From assembly GCA_900548265.1 (NCBI GenBank), contig URKG01000003.1, forward strand, positions 61,037 through 125,036: 64,000 nucleotides of DNA. The letters run 5' to 3'. Source of the stretch: an uncultured Collinsella sp. (GTDB lineage: Bacteria; Actinomycetota; Coriobacteriia; Coriobacteriales; Coriobacteriaceae). A program made the translations under genes and the position numbers. Below are positions 34,680 through 45,700 of this stretch, piece by piece; positions within the stretch are counted from its first letter, which is position 1, and the number at the start of each line of letters is the position of its first letter. The notes beneath the pieces are model-generated. The model did no database searches, was not told the origin of the DNA, and saw only the letters and a program-made list of their open reading frames with translations.

Positions 34680-37022
34680 ATGGCTCAAGATAAGTTTGAC
34701 GTGGGCGGCATGACATGTGCCGCCTGCCAGGCGCACGTGGACCGTGCCGTGAGCAAGCTCGACGGCGTCCAAAGCGTCGCGGTCAACCTGCTCGCCGGTT
34801 CCATGATGGTCGACTACGACCCCGCGCGGGTCTCCCCCGACGATATCTGTACCGCCGTCGACCGCGCGGGCTACTCGGCCTCACCCGTCGAAGCGGGCGC
34901 CGGTACCGCCGGCTCAAGCGGCAGTACGCAAGCCAGGTCCGGCGCCGCCCATATGGAGTCGCCCACCAAAAAGCTGGAGGCCGCCGCCTCTGCCATGCGC
35001 ACCCGCCTCATCGTCTCGATCGTATTCCTCGTCCCACTGTTCTACATAGGCATGGGGCACATGCTCGGCTGGCCGCTGCCCGGCATCTTCACCGACCACA
35101 CCCACAGCATGACGCTCGCGCTCACCGAGCTCGTCCTGCTCATTCCCATCGTCTACGTCAACGACGCGTACTTTATCAACGGGTTTAAATCACTCGCACA
35201 CGGCGCGCCTACCATGGACGCCCTTATTGCCGTGGGCGCCACCGCCTCCATCGCCTGGTCGCTCTACGCCATGTTCATCATGGCCGACCAATTAGCCGCG
35301 GGCCAGGTCCACGAGGCCATGATGACGGGCATGGACAACCTGTATTTTGAGAGTGCGGGCACGATCCTGTCGCTGGTCACCGTAGGCAAATATCTCGAGA
35401 CACGCAGCAAATCCAAGACCGGCGGCGCCATCGAGGCGCTCATTGACCTGGCGCCCAAGACCGCGACCGTCGTGGCCGAGGACGGTACCGAGGCCACCGT
35501 CGACGTCGATGCCATTCTGCCCGGCCAGGTCCTGCGTGTGCGCCCCGGAGAGTCCATCCCTGTCGATGGCGTGGTGCTCGAGGGCAGCTCGGCCGTGGAC
35601 GAAAGCGCGCTCACCGGCGAGTCCATCCCCGTGGAGAAGACCGCCGGCGACACCGTTAACGCCGCCACCGTCAACCGCACCGGATCGTTTACCTTCCGCG
35701 CTACGCGTGTGGGCGCCGACACGTCGCTTGCCAAGATTGTCCAGCTCGTCGAGGACGCCAACGCCACCAAGGCACCCATCGCCCGCATGGCCGACAAGGT
35801 CGCCGGCGTGTTCGTGCCCGTGGTGTTCATGATCTCGGTCGTGACCTTCGTGGTGTGGATGGCACTGATCGGTAGCGTGAACGAGGCGCTCACCTCCGCC
35901 GTGGCCGTGTTGGTGATCAGCTGCCCGTGCGCGCTGGGCCTGGCCACGCCCGTCGCCATTATGGTCGGCACCGGCAAGGGCGCCGAGATGGGCATTCTGT
36001 TCAAGAGCGCCGAGGCGCTGGAGAATCTGCGCAGCGTGGGCACCGTGGTGCTCGATAAGACGGGCACGGTCACCCGCGGCAAGCCTACCGTAACCGATAT
36101 CGTGGTAGCCACGCGCGCCGACGGCTCGCCCGCCATGAGCGAAAAGGCGCTGCTCAAGCTGGCCGCCGCGCTGGAGCGCTCGAGCGAGCACCCGCTGGCC
36201 GAGGCGATTATGGCCGAGTGCGAGACACGCGGGATCGTCGCGCGCATGGTCGAGGACTTTGCCGCCGTGCCCGGACGAGGCGTTACGGCGCGCGAAGGGC
36301 AAAACGCCATTGCCGCTGGTAACGTGCGCCTGATGAACGAGTTGGGCGTTACCGTGCCCGCGGGCCTTGCCGAGCAATTTGCCGCCGAAGGCAAGACGCC
36401 TCTGTTCTTTGCCAAGAACGGCGAGCTTGCCGGCACCGTCACCGTGGCTGACGAGGTCAAGGAGACGAGCGCCGGGGCCATCGCCGCACTGCGCTCGCTT
36501 GGCGTCGACGTGCGCATGCTCACCGGCGACAACCGCGTGACGGCCGAGGCCATCGCCCGCCGCGTGGGGCTGAGCAGCGAACAGGTCATCGCCGACGTCC
36601 TCCCCGCCGACAAGGAACGCCACGTGCGCGAGCTGCAGGATGCGGGCGGCAAGGTCGCCATGGTGGGCGACGGCATCAACGACTCCCCCGCCCTGGCGCG
36701 CGCCGACGTGGGCCTTGCCATCGGCACCGGCGCCGACATCGCCAAGGAGGGCGCCGACGTGGTACTCATGCGCAGCGACCTCATGGACGTCGCCCGCGCC
36801 ATCGAGCTGTCGCGCGCCACGATCCGCAACATCAAGCAGGACCTGTTCTGGGCGCTGTTCTACAACGGCATCGGCATTCCGCTGGCGGCGGGCGTGTTCT
36901 TCCCCCTCACCGGTTGGCAACTCTCGCCGATGTTTGGCGCCGCGGCCATGAGCCTGTCGAGTGTCTGCGTCGTAAGCAATGCTCTGCGCCTGCGAACCTT
37001 TAAGCCTAAAGTGGCAAAATAG
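34680..37022 (+). CDS. copA: Copper-exporting P1B-type ATPase
   Basis: 780 aa copper efflux ATPase. One N-terminal heavy-metal-binding domain carries [12 protein letters not shown] (residues 10-20). Eight membrane segments are expected; the sixth holds [11 protein letters not shown] (CPC near 415). Phosphorylation motif [11 protein letters not shown] (Asp near 458), [10 protein letters not shown] (HP motif) and [12 protein letters not shown] (hinge, near 660) are all intact. Type 1B-1 features suggest Cu(I) export from the cytoplasm. ATG 34680 follows AAAGGAGAAG. It leads a copper cluster with copZ and csoR and has a CsoR-type operator in its promoter. Only one metal-binding domain is present, versus two in many homologues. 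Confidence 0.96.
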   Translation: MAQDKFDVGGMTCAACQAHVDRAVSKLDGVQSVAVNLLAGSMMVDYDPARVSPDDICTAVDRAGYSASPVEAGAGTAGSSGSTQARSGAAHMESPTKKLEAAASAMRTRLIVSIVFLVPLFYIGMGHMLGWPLPGIFTDHTHSMTLALTELVLLIPIVYVNDAYFINGFKSLAHGAPTMDALIAVGATASIAWSLYAMFIMADQLAAGQVHEAMMTGMDNLYFESAGTILSLVTVGKYLETRSKSKTGGAIEALIDLAPKTATVVAEDGTEATVDVDAILPGQVLRVRPGESIPVDGVVLEGSSAVDESALTGESIPVEKTAGDTVNAATVNRTGSFTFRATRVGADTSLAKIVQLVEDANATKAPIARMADKVAGVFVPVVFMISVVTFVVWMALIGSVNEALTSAVAVLVISCPCALGLATPVAIMVGTGKGAEMGILFKSAEALENLRSVGTVVLDKTGTVTRGKPTVTDIVVATRADGSPAMSEKALLKLAAALERSSEHPLAEAIMAECETRGIVARMVEDFAAVPGRGVTAREGQNAIAAGNVRLMNELGVTVPAGLAEQFAAEGKTPLFFAKNGELAGTVTVADEVKETSAGAIAALRSLGVDVRMLTGDNRVTAEAIARRVGLSSEQVIADVLPADKERHVRELQDAGGKVAMVGDGINDSPALARADVGLAIGTGADIAKEGADVVLMRSDLMDVARAIELSRATIRNIKQDLFWALFYNGIGIPLAAGVFFPLTGWQLSPMFGAAAMSLSSVCVVSNALRLRTFKPKVAK

Positions 37023-37050
37023 GCTCACCATTACGTCCATTTAGAACGGG

Positions 37051-37144
37051 TTTTCCAGGTGCCCGAGATCGACCTGAAAGAGGAGCGACGCGTACTTTGG
37101 TACGCGAGCGACGGCTTGAAGGTCAAGGTCGGGTGCCTGGGAAA
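37051..37144 (+). ncRNA. Candidate structured RNA element between copA and copZ
   Basis: Three stacked helices can form: 37051-37066 with 37129-37144 (16 pairs, three of them G-U), 37071-37075 with 37120-37124 (GACCT/AGGTC), and an apical CGCGTAC/GTACGCG (37089-37095, 37100-37106) with a TTTG tetraloop. The outer stem pairs only if G-U is allowed, so it is more likely functional as RNA than as DNA. Could be an mRNA stabiliser, processing site, cis-regulator or a mobile hairpin. The copZ frame is open back to 37059, so the region is also theoretically translatable. Confidence 0.55.
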
Positions 37145-37169
37145 GCCGACACAACAGAGAGGAATACCC

Positions 37170-37391
37170 ATGCGTTACACAATCAAGACTACCGGCCTCA
37201 TGTGCGGCCACTGCGACGCCACCGTCGAGACGGCGTTGCTCAACATAGCCGGCGTGACCGACGCCGACGCCGATCATGAGACTCAGACCGTACAGGTGGA
37301 GTGCGCCGACACCGTGACCGCTGAGCAGCTCGCTGCCGCCGTCGAGGACGCCGGCGAGAAGTTCCACGCCCTATCCGTGACCGCCGCGTAG
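37170..37391 (+). CDS. copZ: Copper chaperone CopZ (HMA domain)
   Basis: 73 aa single heavy-metal-associated domain with the Cu(I)-binding GLMCGHCDA motif (Cys12, Cys15). It delivers Cu(I) to CopA or CsoR in the cytoplasm. The ATG at 37170 is preceded by GAGAGGAA at a good distance; an in-frame reading from 37059 would add residues from the hairpin region and is rejected. It lies 148 nt after copA and before csoR, separated by the structured element and a family B palindrome. The C-terminal half is acidic (VECADTVTAEQLAAAVEDAGE), usual for such chaperones. Confidence 0.9.
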   Translation: MRYTIKTTGLMCGHCDATVETALLNIAGVTDADADHETQTVQVECADTVTAEQLAAAVEDAGEKFHALSVTAA

Positions 37392-37417
37392 CAGACGCCG
37401 CCTACTGAATCCTCAGA

Positions 37418-37484
37418 AGTTGCGGTGAAATACGGACTGTTGTGCCGCCCTAGGCCTTTAAACGGTCCGTATTTCACCGCAACT
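37418..37484. repeat. Family B palindrome, copy 4 (67 nt)
   Basis: Arms AGTTGCGGTGAAATACGGAC / GTCCGTATTTCACCGCAACT; the centre pairs GCC/GGC around CCTA. It lies between copZ and csoR, ending 43 nt before csoR. Confidence 0.9.
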
Positions 37485-37526
37485 GACGGGGATATCCGAA
37501 AGATCGACCAGAAACGAGGACCCGCC

Positions 37527-37799
37527 ATGATGGCAGACCACAAATCGGTGACCCGCATGCTCAAGACGGCACGCGGCCAGATCGACGGCATCTTGCGGAT
37601 GGTCGAGGAGGACCGCTACTGCGTCGATATTTCCACGCAGCTCATGGCAACGCAGGCGCTCATTGCGCGCATCAACGCCGACGTGCTCAAGGCGCATATC
37701 GAGGGCTGCGTAACTTCGGCAATCGAATCGGGCGACGAAGACCTCAAAGCCGCCAAGCTCGCCGAAATCGAACGCGTCGTCGACAAGCTCTCCAAGTAA
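37527..37799 (+). CDS. csoR: CsoR-family copper-sensing repressor
   Basis: 90 aa all-helical repressor of the CsoR/RcnR family. It carries the Cu(I) ligand set Cys32, His57 and Cys61 (RYCVDISTQ and KAHIEGCV), which marks copper sensing rather than nickel or formaldehyde. Conserved TARGQIDGILRMVEEDRYC is the first helix-loop. Apo-CsoR would bind the palindrome in the copA promoter and release on Cu(I). ATG 37527 has GAGGA 6 nt upstream; the next codon is also ATG. It is the last gene of the copper cluster. Confidence 0.93.
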   Translation: MMADHKSVTRMLKTARGQIDGILRMVEEDRYCVDISTQLMATQALIARINADVLKAHIEGCVTSAIESGDEDLKAAKLAEIERVVDKLSK

Positions 37800-37810
37800 T
37801 AGGGGCATTG

Positions 37811-37890
37811 GGGACAGACTTCTTTGCACCGTCTTGGTATTCCGGGGACAGGTATGTTTGCACCACATTGGTGCAGATTAACCTGTCCCC
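37811..37890. repeat. Family D repeats downstream of csoR
   Basis: GGGGACAGACTTCTTTGCAC (37810-37829) followed by an inverted unit: GGGGACAGGT (37844-37853), an inner TTGCACCA/TGGTGCA hairpin, and ACCTGTCCCC (37881-37890). The last part resembles the outer arms at 28010-28045. Confidence 0.8.
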
Positions 37891-37945
37891 CTTGCTCTAA
37901 ATCGGGTATAAAGGCGTGCAGCATATCGAACGAAAGGCAATTTGC

Positions 37946-38419
37946 ATGAATGACTTTATGAAGGGTCGCAATGGCGCCGATGAACTCACCATCGTGATGG
38001 GTTTTGCCGGCATCGTCATCGCGATGATCGGATCGATAGCCCGCATCCAGTGGCTCAGCTGGATTGCCATCGCCGTAATCGTGATTGGCGTGCTGCGCGG
38101 CCTGTCCAAAAATATCGACGCACGTCGCAAGGAGAACGAGGCCTTTGTCGCCGCGACTGCAAACGTACCCGGCTTGGGCAAGTTTGTAGCCAGCTTGGGC
38201 GGCGGAGCTGCAGCGGCCAACGCCTCGCGCGCAGCCGGTACTAGCAAGGAAGACTTTGAACGTGCCAAGCGCACGGCCAAAAAGATGTGGAAGGGTCGCA
38301 AGACCACGGCATACCTCAAGTGTCCCAACTGCGGCCAGATGCTCTCCGTCCCCAAGGGCAAAGGCAAGATCCGCGTCACCTGCCCCAAGTGCCACGCCAA
38401 GATGGAAACCCGCTCCTAG
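37946..38419 (+). CDS. Membrane protein with C-terminal zinc ribbon
   Basis: 157 aa protein. Residues 14-50 hold two hydrophobic segments (ELTIVMGFAGIVIAMIGSIA, then LSWIAIAVIVIGVLRGL). A cytoplasmic linker rich in Ala/Lys follows, and a four-cysteine ribbon, LKCPNCGQML...VTCPKCHAKM, ends the protein. The family is common in Coriobacteriia and Lachnospiraceae and has no set function. ATG 37946 follows GAAAGG by 8 nt. The gene is monocistronic, ending in a bidirectional terminator shared with the convergent amidohydrolase. Confidence 0.85.
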   Translation: MNDFMKGRNGADELTIVMGFAGIVIAMIGSIARIQWLSWIAIAVIVIGVLRGLSKNIDARRKENEAFVAATANVPGLGKFVASLGGGAAAANASRAAGTSKEDFERAKRTAKKMWKGRKTTAYLKCPNCGQMLSVPKGKGKIRVTCPKCHAKMETRS

Positions 38420-38481
38420 CGCCCGCACGCGGGACAAATAAATCAGGTTTGTTTGTCCCAAATCTTAAGTATTTGTTCGAT

Positions 38482-38519
38482 AAAAAAGCCGAGGCCTCGT
38501 GTTGAGACCTCGGCTTTTT
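38482..38519. terminator. Bidirectional terminator
   Basis: AAAAAGCCGAGGCCTC / GAGACCTCGGCTTTTT hairpin with T-runs on both strands, shared by the convergent zinc-ribbon and amidohydrolase genes. Confidence 0.85.
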
Positions 38520-38552
38520 GTATGCGGTAACAGAGTTGTCCCTTTGTCACAC

Positions 38553-39923
38553 CTATGCCACGCCGTCGCGGGCGAGCTCCTCGGCCAGTGCCTCGGACGG
38601 CATGGCCATAATCGTGTCGAGCTCGGCGTCCACCTCGGGAATACGCTTCACCTTGAGTTTGCGCACCAGATCACCACGGCACATCACGTACGCCGGCTCA
38701 CGCAGTGCGCACAGGTCATCGAGCGGGTTCTTGCGCGTCACCAGGATATCGGCGGCCTTGCCGCACTCGATTGTGCCGGTCTCGCCGCCCAGCCCCAGCA
38801 GCTCGGCATTGACCTGCGTGGCCGTATGCAGCGCGAAGGCGTTACTCACACCCACGTACTTGGCAAAATAGGCCACCTCACGCCACATGTCGTACTGCGT
38901 CACGAACGGGCAGCTCGAGTCCGTGCCAAGGCCCACCTTAACGCCAGCTTCCAGTGCGGCACGGGCGCTCTCGATGATGCCCGAGCACACGATGTCGCCG
39001 TTCTTCTTTTGTGTATCGGTCGAATGGGTCTTTTCCGGGTCGAGCAATACAAACGGCAGCGCCGGGCTGATCGTGCAGGTAACGCTGGGCGCACGCCCCT
39101 CGAGCTGCGTGCCCGCGGCGCCACGGTACAGCTCCAGAATCTCGGACGTCAACGGAGCGCCGTGCTCAATCGTGTCAACGCCGGCCTCAAGCGCAACCTT
39201 CACACCCTCGGTACTCTCGACATGGGCCATGACCGGAAGGCCCATATCGTGCGCCGCCTTGCACGCCGCCGCGGCAACCTCCACCGGCATACGCAGCACG
39301 CCCGGCTCGCCCACCTCGGTCGCATCGAACACACCGCCCGTTACGAACAGCTTAATGACGTCGGCACCGCGCGCATACAGGTCGCGCACCTGTTCGGCTG
39401 CCTCGGCGGGACTGTTTGCCACCTGGGCGAACAAGCCCGCACCATGGCCGCCCGGCACCGTGACGCCCGTTCCCGGCGCCACCAGGCGAGGACCTTGATA
39501 CTTGCCGGCGTCGATGGCATTACGAACGGCGATGTCGGCAAACAGTGGGTCGCCCGCGCCGCGCACCGTGGTCACGCCGCTTGCCAGTTGTTGTTGGGCG
39601 CTGCCCTTAAGAATATGGCGCACGATGGCGCGCCCCACGGGATTATCGAGCTTCTTCATCAGCGCGCCCGCATCGCCCGCCGAAACCGGCTTGCCCGAAC
39701 CGCACAGATGCACATGCATATTGATGAGACCGGGCATGAGATACGCACCTGCCAGGTCGATGACCTCGGCACCTGCAGGTGCCTGCGCCACAGCACTCGG
39801 CCCCATCCACGTGATGACGCCGCGCTCAACAGTCACGGCCATATCGGGTTGCGGCTCCATATGCTCCGAACCATCCAGGACGGTCGCATTGATAAACAAC
39901 GTGGAACGATCGGTAGATGCCAT
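38553..39923 (-). CDS. Metal-dependent amidohydrolase (imidazolonepropionase/prolidase-like)
   Basis: 456 aa hydrolase of the amidohydrolase superfamily. The N-terminal beta-sandwich is followed by the metal HxH motif PGLINMHVHL (near residue 75), a likely carbamylated or bridging lysine in DVIKLFVTGG, VMAHVES, TIEHG, and the catalytic Asp in LGTDSSCPF. The C-terminal strand domain reads GTIECGKAADILV. Close relatives include Xaa-Pro dipeptidases and mycotoxin or organophosphate hydrolases; the natural substrate cannot be told. ATG 39923 has GGGAGGAG 7 nt upstream; an in-frame start at 40052 does not. No transporter or pathway partner is adjacent. Confidence 0.88.
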   Translation of the reverse strand: MASTDRSTLFINATVLDGSEHMEPQPDMAVTVERGVITWMGPSAVAQAPAGAEVIDLAGAYLMPGLINMHVHLCGSGKPVSAGDAGALMKKLDNPVGRAIVRHILKGSAQQQLASGVTTVRGAGDPLFADIAVRNAIDAGKYQGPRLVAPGTGVTVPGGHGAGLFAQVANSPAEAAEQVRDLYARGADVIKLFVTGGVFDATEVGEPGVLRMPVEVAAAACKAAHDMGLPVMAHVESTEGVKVALEAGVDTIEHGAPLTSEILELYRGAAGTQLEGRAPSVTCTISPALPFVLLDPEKTHSTDTQKKNGDIVCSGIIESARAALEAGVKVGLGTDSSCPFVTQYDMWREVAYFAKYVGVSNAFALHTATQVNAELLGLGGETGTIECGKAADILVTRKNPLDDLCALREPAYVMCRGDLVRKLKVKRIPEVDAELDTIMAMPSEALAEELARDGVA

Positions 39924-40072
39924 ATCGAGCTCCTCCCTCACGATTAACATGAACATTTGTTCATTATCACCTAGTCCCGCTGGATTGCTGCAGACGCATC
40001 GGTTAACGGAGGGAAGAGGGGATGTGGGGGACGGAATACGTTGCAGCCCCATCCCAGCAACATCAGGGGAAT

Positions 40073-40129
40073 GTCTCGATCTGTAACAGTTACGGGCTCA
40101 AACAGCCGCCAAGCGTTACAGATCGAGAC
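40073..40129. repeat. Family A single unit (57 nt)
   Basis: GTCTCGATCTGTAACA ... CGTTACAGATCGAGAC, 57 nt, with an inner GGCT/AGCC stem around CAAAC. A solitary copy between the amidohydrolase start and the gene at 40166. Confidence 0.92.
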
Positions 40130-40165
40130 AAATAGACACGCGACGGCGCTGCGACAGCCCATCCC

Positions 40166-40873
40166 CTACTCCCACTCCTGCTCGTAGATGTTGAGCGACT
40201 TCACGTACCGCCCCTGGGCGCCCATAATGTCGCGGACCAGGCGCAAAAAGAAGCTGATGCACGAGGTGTCAAAGCCGTCCTGCAGATCCTCGGGATGCAC
40301 CGCACCCGGCCCATCGACCGCCGTGTCACTCAGGCGCGCGATGTCATACAGATAGAGCTGCCCCGCCGTCAGCCAGACATCGTCGACGCAGGCGAGGCGC
40401 ACCGCAATCGCACCGTCGCTCCAATGCTCCTTTTGCACGATATGCGGGTCGTAGACATCAAAGCGACGGTCGGCACGCGTATCCTTCAGCGCAACCATGC
40501 CGTTCGCAGGATCCTTGTCCAAAATGCCAAAGCGCGAGAAATACTGCGTGTCGCGTACCTGCTCGAGCCGCTTGAGCGAGGCAGGCGAAAGCGATGCCGG
40601 CGGTTCGTCAACATACAGCTCGAGCAGCGTCTTGCCATGGCGATAGGGGCGCTCGAAGAGCAGCCAATCGGTAAATGCCATGTTGTAGGCCATGATTTCG
40701 TTTTGCGAAGGCTCGGTGCAATAGCTGAGCCACGGGTCGACAATGATCTCGAACTGTTCGCGTGCCGGCTCCAAAAACTGGAACTTCCGCAGCATCCAAA
40801 AATGGGCCATGTCGGCAATATCGTTGCCGACGGCTTCGGCCAGCTGCGCTCGGTCTAAAACGTGGTCAGTCAC
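40166..40873 (-). CDS. Conserved-looking hypothetical protein
   Basis: 235 aa soluble protein that I do not recognise. It is acidic, with many aromatic residues (HFWMLRKFQFLEPAREQFEIIVDPWLSYCTEPSQNEIMAYNMAFTDWLLFERPYRHG), no membrane segments and no known catalytic motif. GTG at 40873 has GAGGAGG upstream at normal distance. Coding bias matches its neighbours, so it is very likely a real gene. It is monocistronic between family A and family D repeats. Confidence 0.75.
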   Translation of the reverse strand: MTDHVLDRAQLAEAVGNDIADMAHFWMLRKFQFLEPAREQFEIIVDPWLSYCTEPSQNEIMAYNMAFTDWLLFERPYRHGKTLLELYVDEPPASLSPASLKRLEQVRDTQYFSRFGILDKDPANGMVALKDTRADRRFDVYDPHIVQKEHWSDGAIAVRLACVDDVWLTAGQLYLYDIARLSDTAVDGPGAVHPEDLQDGFDTSCISFFLRLVRDIMGAQGRYVKSLNIYEQEWE

Positions 40874-41226
40874 GGCATCCTCCTCAAACTGATGAACCTC
40901 AATTTGAGCTTACGAGGAGGGCGGGCAGCCACGACCAGCGCGGGCAAAATAGGCCTCCGGCTGCAAACCAGATGCTGACCAAACACTTGACGGGATGCTT
41001 GACCGAAAATGCGCACCGCAACAAAACAGCATGTAAACATAGACGGCCAACCCGCCCTTTTGAGCCAGATACCCGCAGCCACCACAGAAACAACAGGTGA
41101 CCACAGCCTAAGAAGTCGACAAATGAACACCCGTACGTCGACAAACGAGCAAATCGCTCGCAAAGAGTGTCCCCAACGACTAGACAAAAAATGACTAGTC
41201 ATTGGGGACGTTCTTAAATGACTACT
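40874..41226. other. Gene-free interval, 353 nt
   Basis: Short minus-strand frames (40870-41202) are hydrophobic and Cys-rich but overlap in three frames and lack a ribosome site, so no gene is called. GTCGACAAATGA and GTCGACAAACGA occur as direct repeats near 41115 and 41137. A family D hairpin (41169-41209) lies next to the gltD stop. Confidence 0.5.
41169..41222. repeat. Family D hairpin after gltD
   Basis: GTCCCCAACGACTAG (41169-41183) and CTAGTCATTGGGGAC (41195-41209) pair at 14 of 15, around an 11-nt A-rich loop. TTCTTAAATGACTA follows. The words match those at 21085-21140. Confidence 0.85.
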
Positions 41227-42708
<1,482 letters not shown>

Positions 42709-42713
42709 GGCAC

Positions 42714-45700
42714 TTACGCCTCCTTTTTGGTCGAAGCAACAGAGCTGGCGGTGGTGGGCGCAGCGCCAGCGACACCACCCGCCACATCAAAGCGAGCGAC
42801 ATCGGCGGCGTCGGCGCGACCGGTCACAATGTCAAACGCCAGCTCCTCGGCCTGCGCATGCGTCTTACCGATGGCCTCGGCGGCGGCGACAATCGCCAAC
42901 ACGCGCTCGTACTCGGTCGGAATGACCTTCACAAAGTGCTTGCTCATCGTCTCAAAGCTGTAGAGCAGCTTAATACCGCGCGGGCTCTGCGTCGCGTCCA
43001 CGTGCTCCTGGATGAGCGCACGAATCTGCGCCAGCTCGCCGGCCGTCGGGGCCTTGAGCTCAACGCTCTCGTGGTTCACACGGGCATCGAGCGTGCCGTA
43101 CTGGTCAAAGACGTAAGCCACGCCGCCTGTCATGCCGGCGGCAAAATTCTGCCCGACTTCGCCCAAGATGAGCGCCAGACCTCCCGTCATGTACTCGCAG
43201 CCATGGTTGCCGCAGCCCTCGACCACCACCGTGGCACCGGAGTTGCGTACGCCAAAGCGCTGGCCGGCCAGGCCGTTAATGAAGCCGCGACCGCTCGTGG
43301 CGCCAAAGAACGCAACGTTGCCCACGATGATGTTCTCGTCGAACTTGTAGGTCGCATGCGGGTTGGGGCGCACCGACACCTCGCCGCCCGAAAGGCCCTT
43401 GCCAAAGTAGTCGTTGGCGTCGCCGCACACGTTGAGCGTAATGCCGCGCGGCAGGAAAGCGCCAAAGCTCTGACCGGCCGAACCATCGCAATCGATGGTG
43501 ATGGAGCCGGCGGGCAGGCCCTCGGGATGCGCCTTGGTCACCGCGTTGCCCAAGATGGTGCCCACGCAACGGTTGACGTTGGCGATGTCGGCGCGGAAGC
43601 GAATCGGGCGCAGGTGCGCACGAGCATCGGCCGTATAGGGCACAAACAGCGTGGAGTCGAGCGTCTTGTCGAGCTCGCTGTCCGCAGCCATCTGGGGCAG
43701 GAAGTGACGGCCGTCGGCGCCCGGGATATGGGCACCAAACTCACAGGTCGCGCTTGCCAGCACGGGCGACAGATCGAGCAGGTTGGCCTTGCGGTTGCCC
43801 GGGACCTCGATCTGGCGCAGGCACTCGGGATGGCCGACCATCTCGTCGACGGTGCGGAAGCCCAGGCTCGCCATGACCTCGCGCAGCTGCTCGGCAACAA
43901 AGAGCATAAAGTGCTCGACGTGCTCTGGCTTGCCGCGGAAGCCGCGACGCAGGCGGCAGTTTTGCGTAGCGATGCCGGCCGGGCAGGTATCCTGCTGGCA
44001 GTCGCGCTGCATGAGGCAGCCCATGGAGATGAGCGGCATGGTCGCAAAGCCAAACTCCTCGGCACCCAGCAGGCAGGCGACGGCGACATCGGTGCCGTCC
44101 ATGAGCTTGCCGTCGGCCTCGAGTACCACGCGCGAGCGCAGGCCGTTTTGCAGCAGCGTCTGCTGGGCCTCGGCAAGACCGAGCTCCAGCGGCAGACCGG
44201 CGTGCCAGATCGAATCGCGCGCAGCGGCACCGGAGCCGCCGTTGTGGCCGCTGATCAAAATCTTGTCGGCGGCACCCTTGGCCACACCGGTGGCGATGGT
44301 GCCGACGCCGGCCTCGCTGACCAGCTTGACCGACACGCGTGCGCCAGGATTGGCGTTCTTAAGATCGAAGATAAGCTCTGCCAGGTCCTCGATGGAGTAG
44401 ATGTCGTGGTGCGGCGGAGGCGAGATCAGGCCGATGCCGGGCGTGGACTGACGGACCTCGGCAATCCAGGGGTAGACCTTCTTGCCGGGCAGGTGACCGC
44501 CCTCACCGGGCTTGGCGCCCTGGGCCATCTTGATCTGAATCTCGAAGGCGCTGCACAGGTAGCGGCTCGTCACGCCAAAGCGCGCGCTTGCCACCTGCTT
44601 GATGGCGGAGTTCTTGGAGTCACCGTTAGCCAGCGGGGTCTCGCGGCGCGGATCCTCGCCGCCCTCGCCGGAGTTGGAACGGCCGTGCAGGCGGTTCATG
44701 GCGATGGCCATGCACTCGTGTGCCTCTTTGCTGATGGAACCGTACGACATGGCGCCGGTGTTAAAGCGGCGGACGATGTTGAGCGCGGGCTCGACCTCGT
44801 CGAGTGCCACCGGGGTGCGGCCGCCGGCATCAAAGTCCAGCAGGTCGCGCAGGCGCACGGCACGGCCGGTGCGGTGCAGGCGGGCGCTGTACTCCTTAAA
44901 GGTGTCGTAGCTGTCCTCGCGGCAGGCGGTCTGCAGCAAGTAGACAGTCTGAGGATCGATGAGGTGATCCTCGCCGCCAAGCGGGCGCCACTTGGTCAGG
45001 CCCAGCGTGGGCAGTTGATCGGGAGCCGGGCTCTTAAGGATAGCGAGCGCGGCGTCGTAGCGCTCGTTTTGCTCGCGCTCGACGTCCTCGACACCCATAC
45101 CGCCCACACGGCTCACCGTGCCGGCGAAGTACGCGTTGATGAACTCCGGCGTAAAGCCCACGGCCTCGAAGATCTGCGCAGAGTGGTAGCTCTGCACCGT
45201 GGAGATGCCCATCTTGGACATGATGGAGACGATACCCGCCGTCGCGGCCTTATTGTAGTTGTCGATGCCCTGCTCGGCCGTCACGTCCAGGTCGCCGCGC
45301 GCCGCCAGATCGCGAATGCACGCATGCGCGTTGTACGGATAGATGCCGCTCGCGGAGTAGCCCACCAGCGCCGCAAAGTCGTGCGGAGACACGGCATCGC
45401 CGCACTCCACCACGATGTCGGCAAAGGTACGCACGCCGGCGCGGATCAGGTGGTTGTGCACGCAGCCCACAGCGAGCAGCGACGGCACGGGCACCTCGCC
45501 CGCAGCGGCACGATCGCTCAGCACCACGATGTTCACACCGTCGCGGACCGCAGCCTCAACGTCCTCGGCAAGCTGCTTAAGCGCAGCCTGCAGCGCGCCC
45601 TCGCCGGCGTCACGGCGGTAGACGGCACGGAAGCGACGGGTCTTAAAGCCCACGCGGTCGATGGCGCAAATGCGGTCGAACTCCTCCTCGCTCAGCAGCG

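Noticed and set aside
37059..37169. N-terminal extension of CopZ through the hairpin region
   Set aside because: Open by chance; the inner ATG has a good ribosome site and gives the standard CopZ start.
38553..40052. Longer amidohydrolase starting at 40052
   Set aside because: No ribosome site there and the added residues are not family-like; GGGAGGAG precedes the ATG at 39923.
40899..41144. 81-aa Cys/Leu-rich minus-strand ORF
   Set aside because: Three overlapping frames look alike, no ribosome site, and the region carries repeats; protein-like signal is weak.
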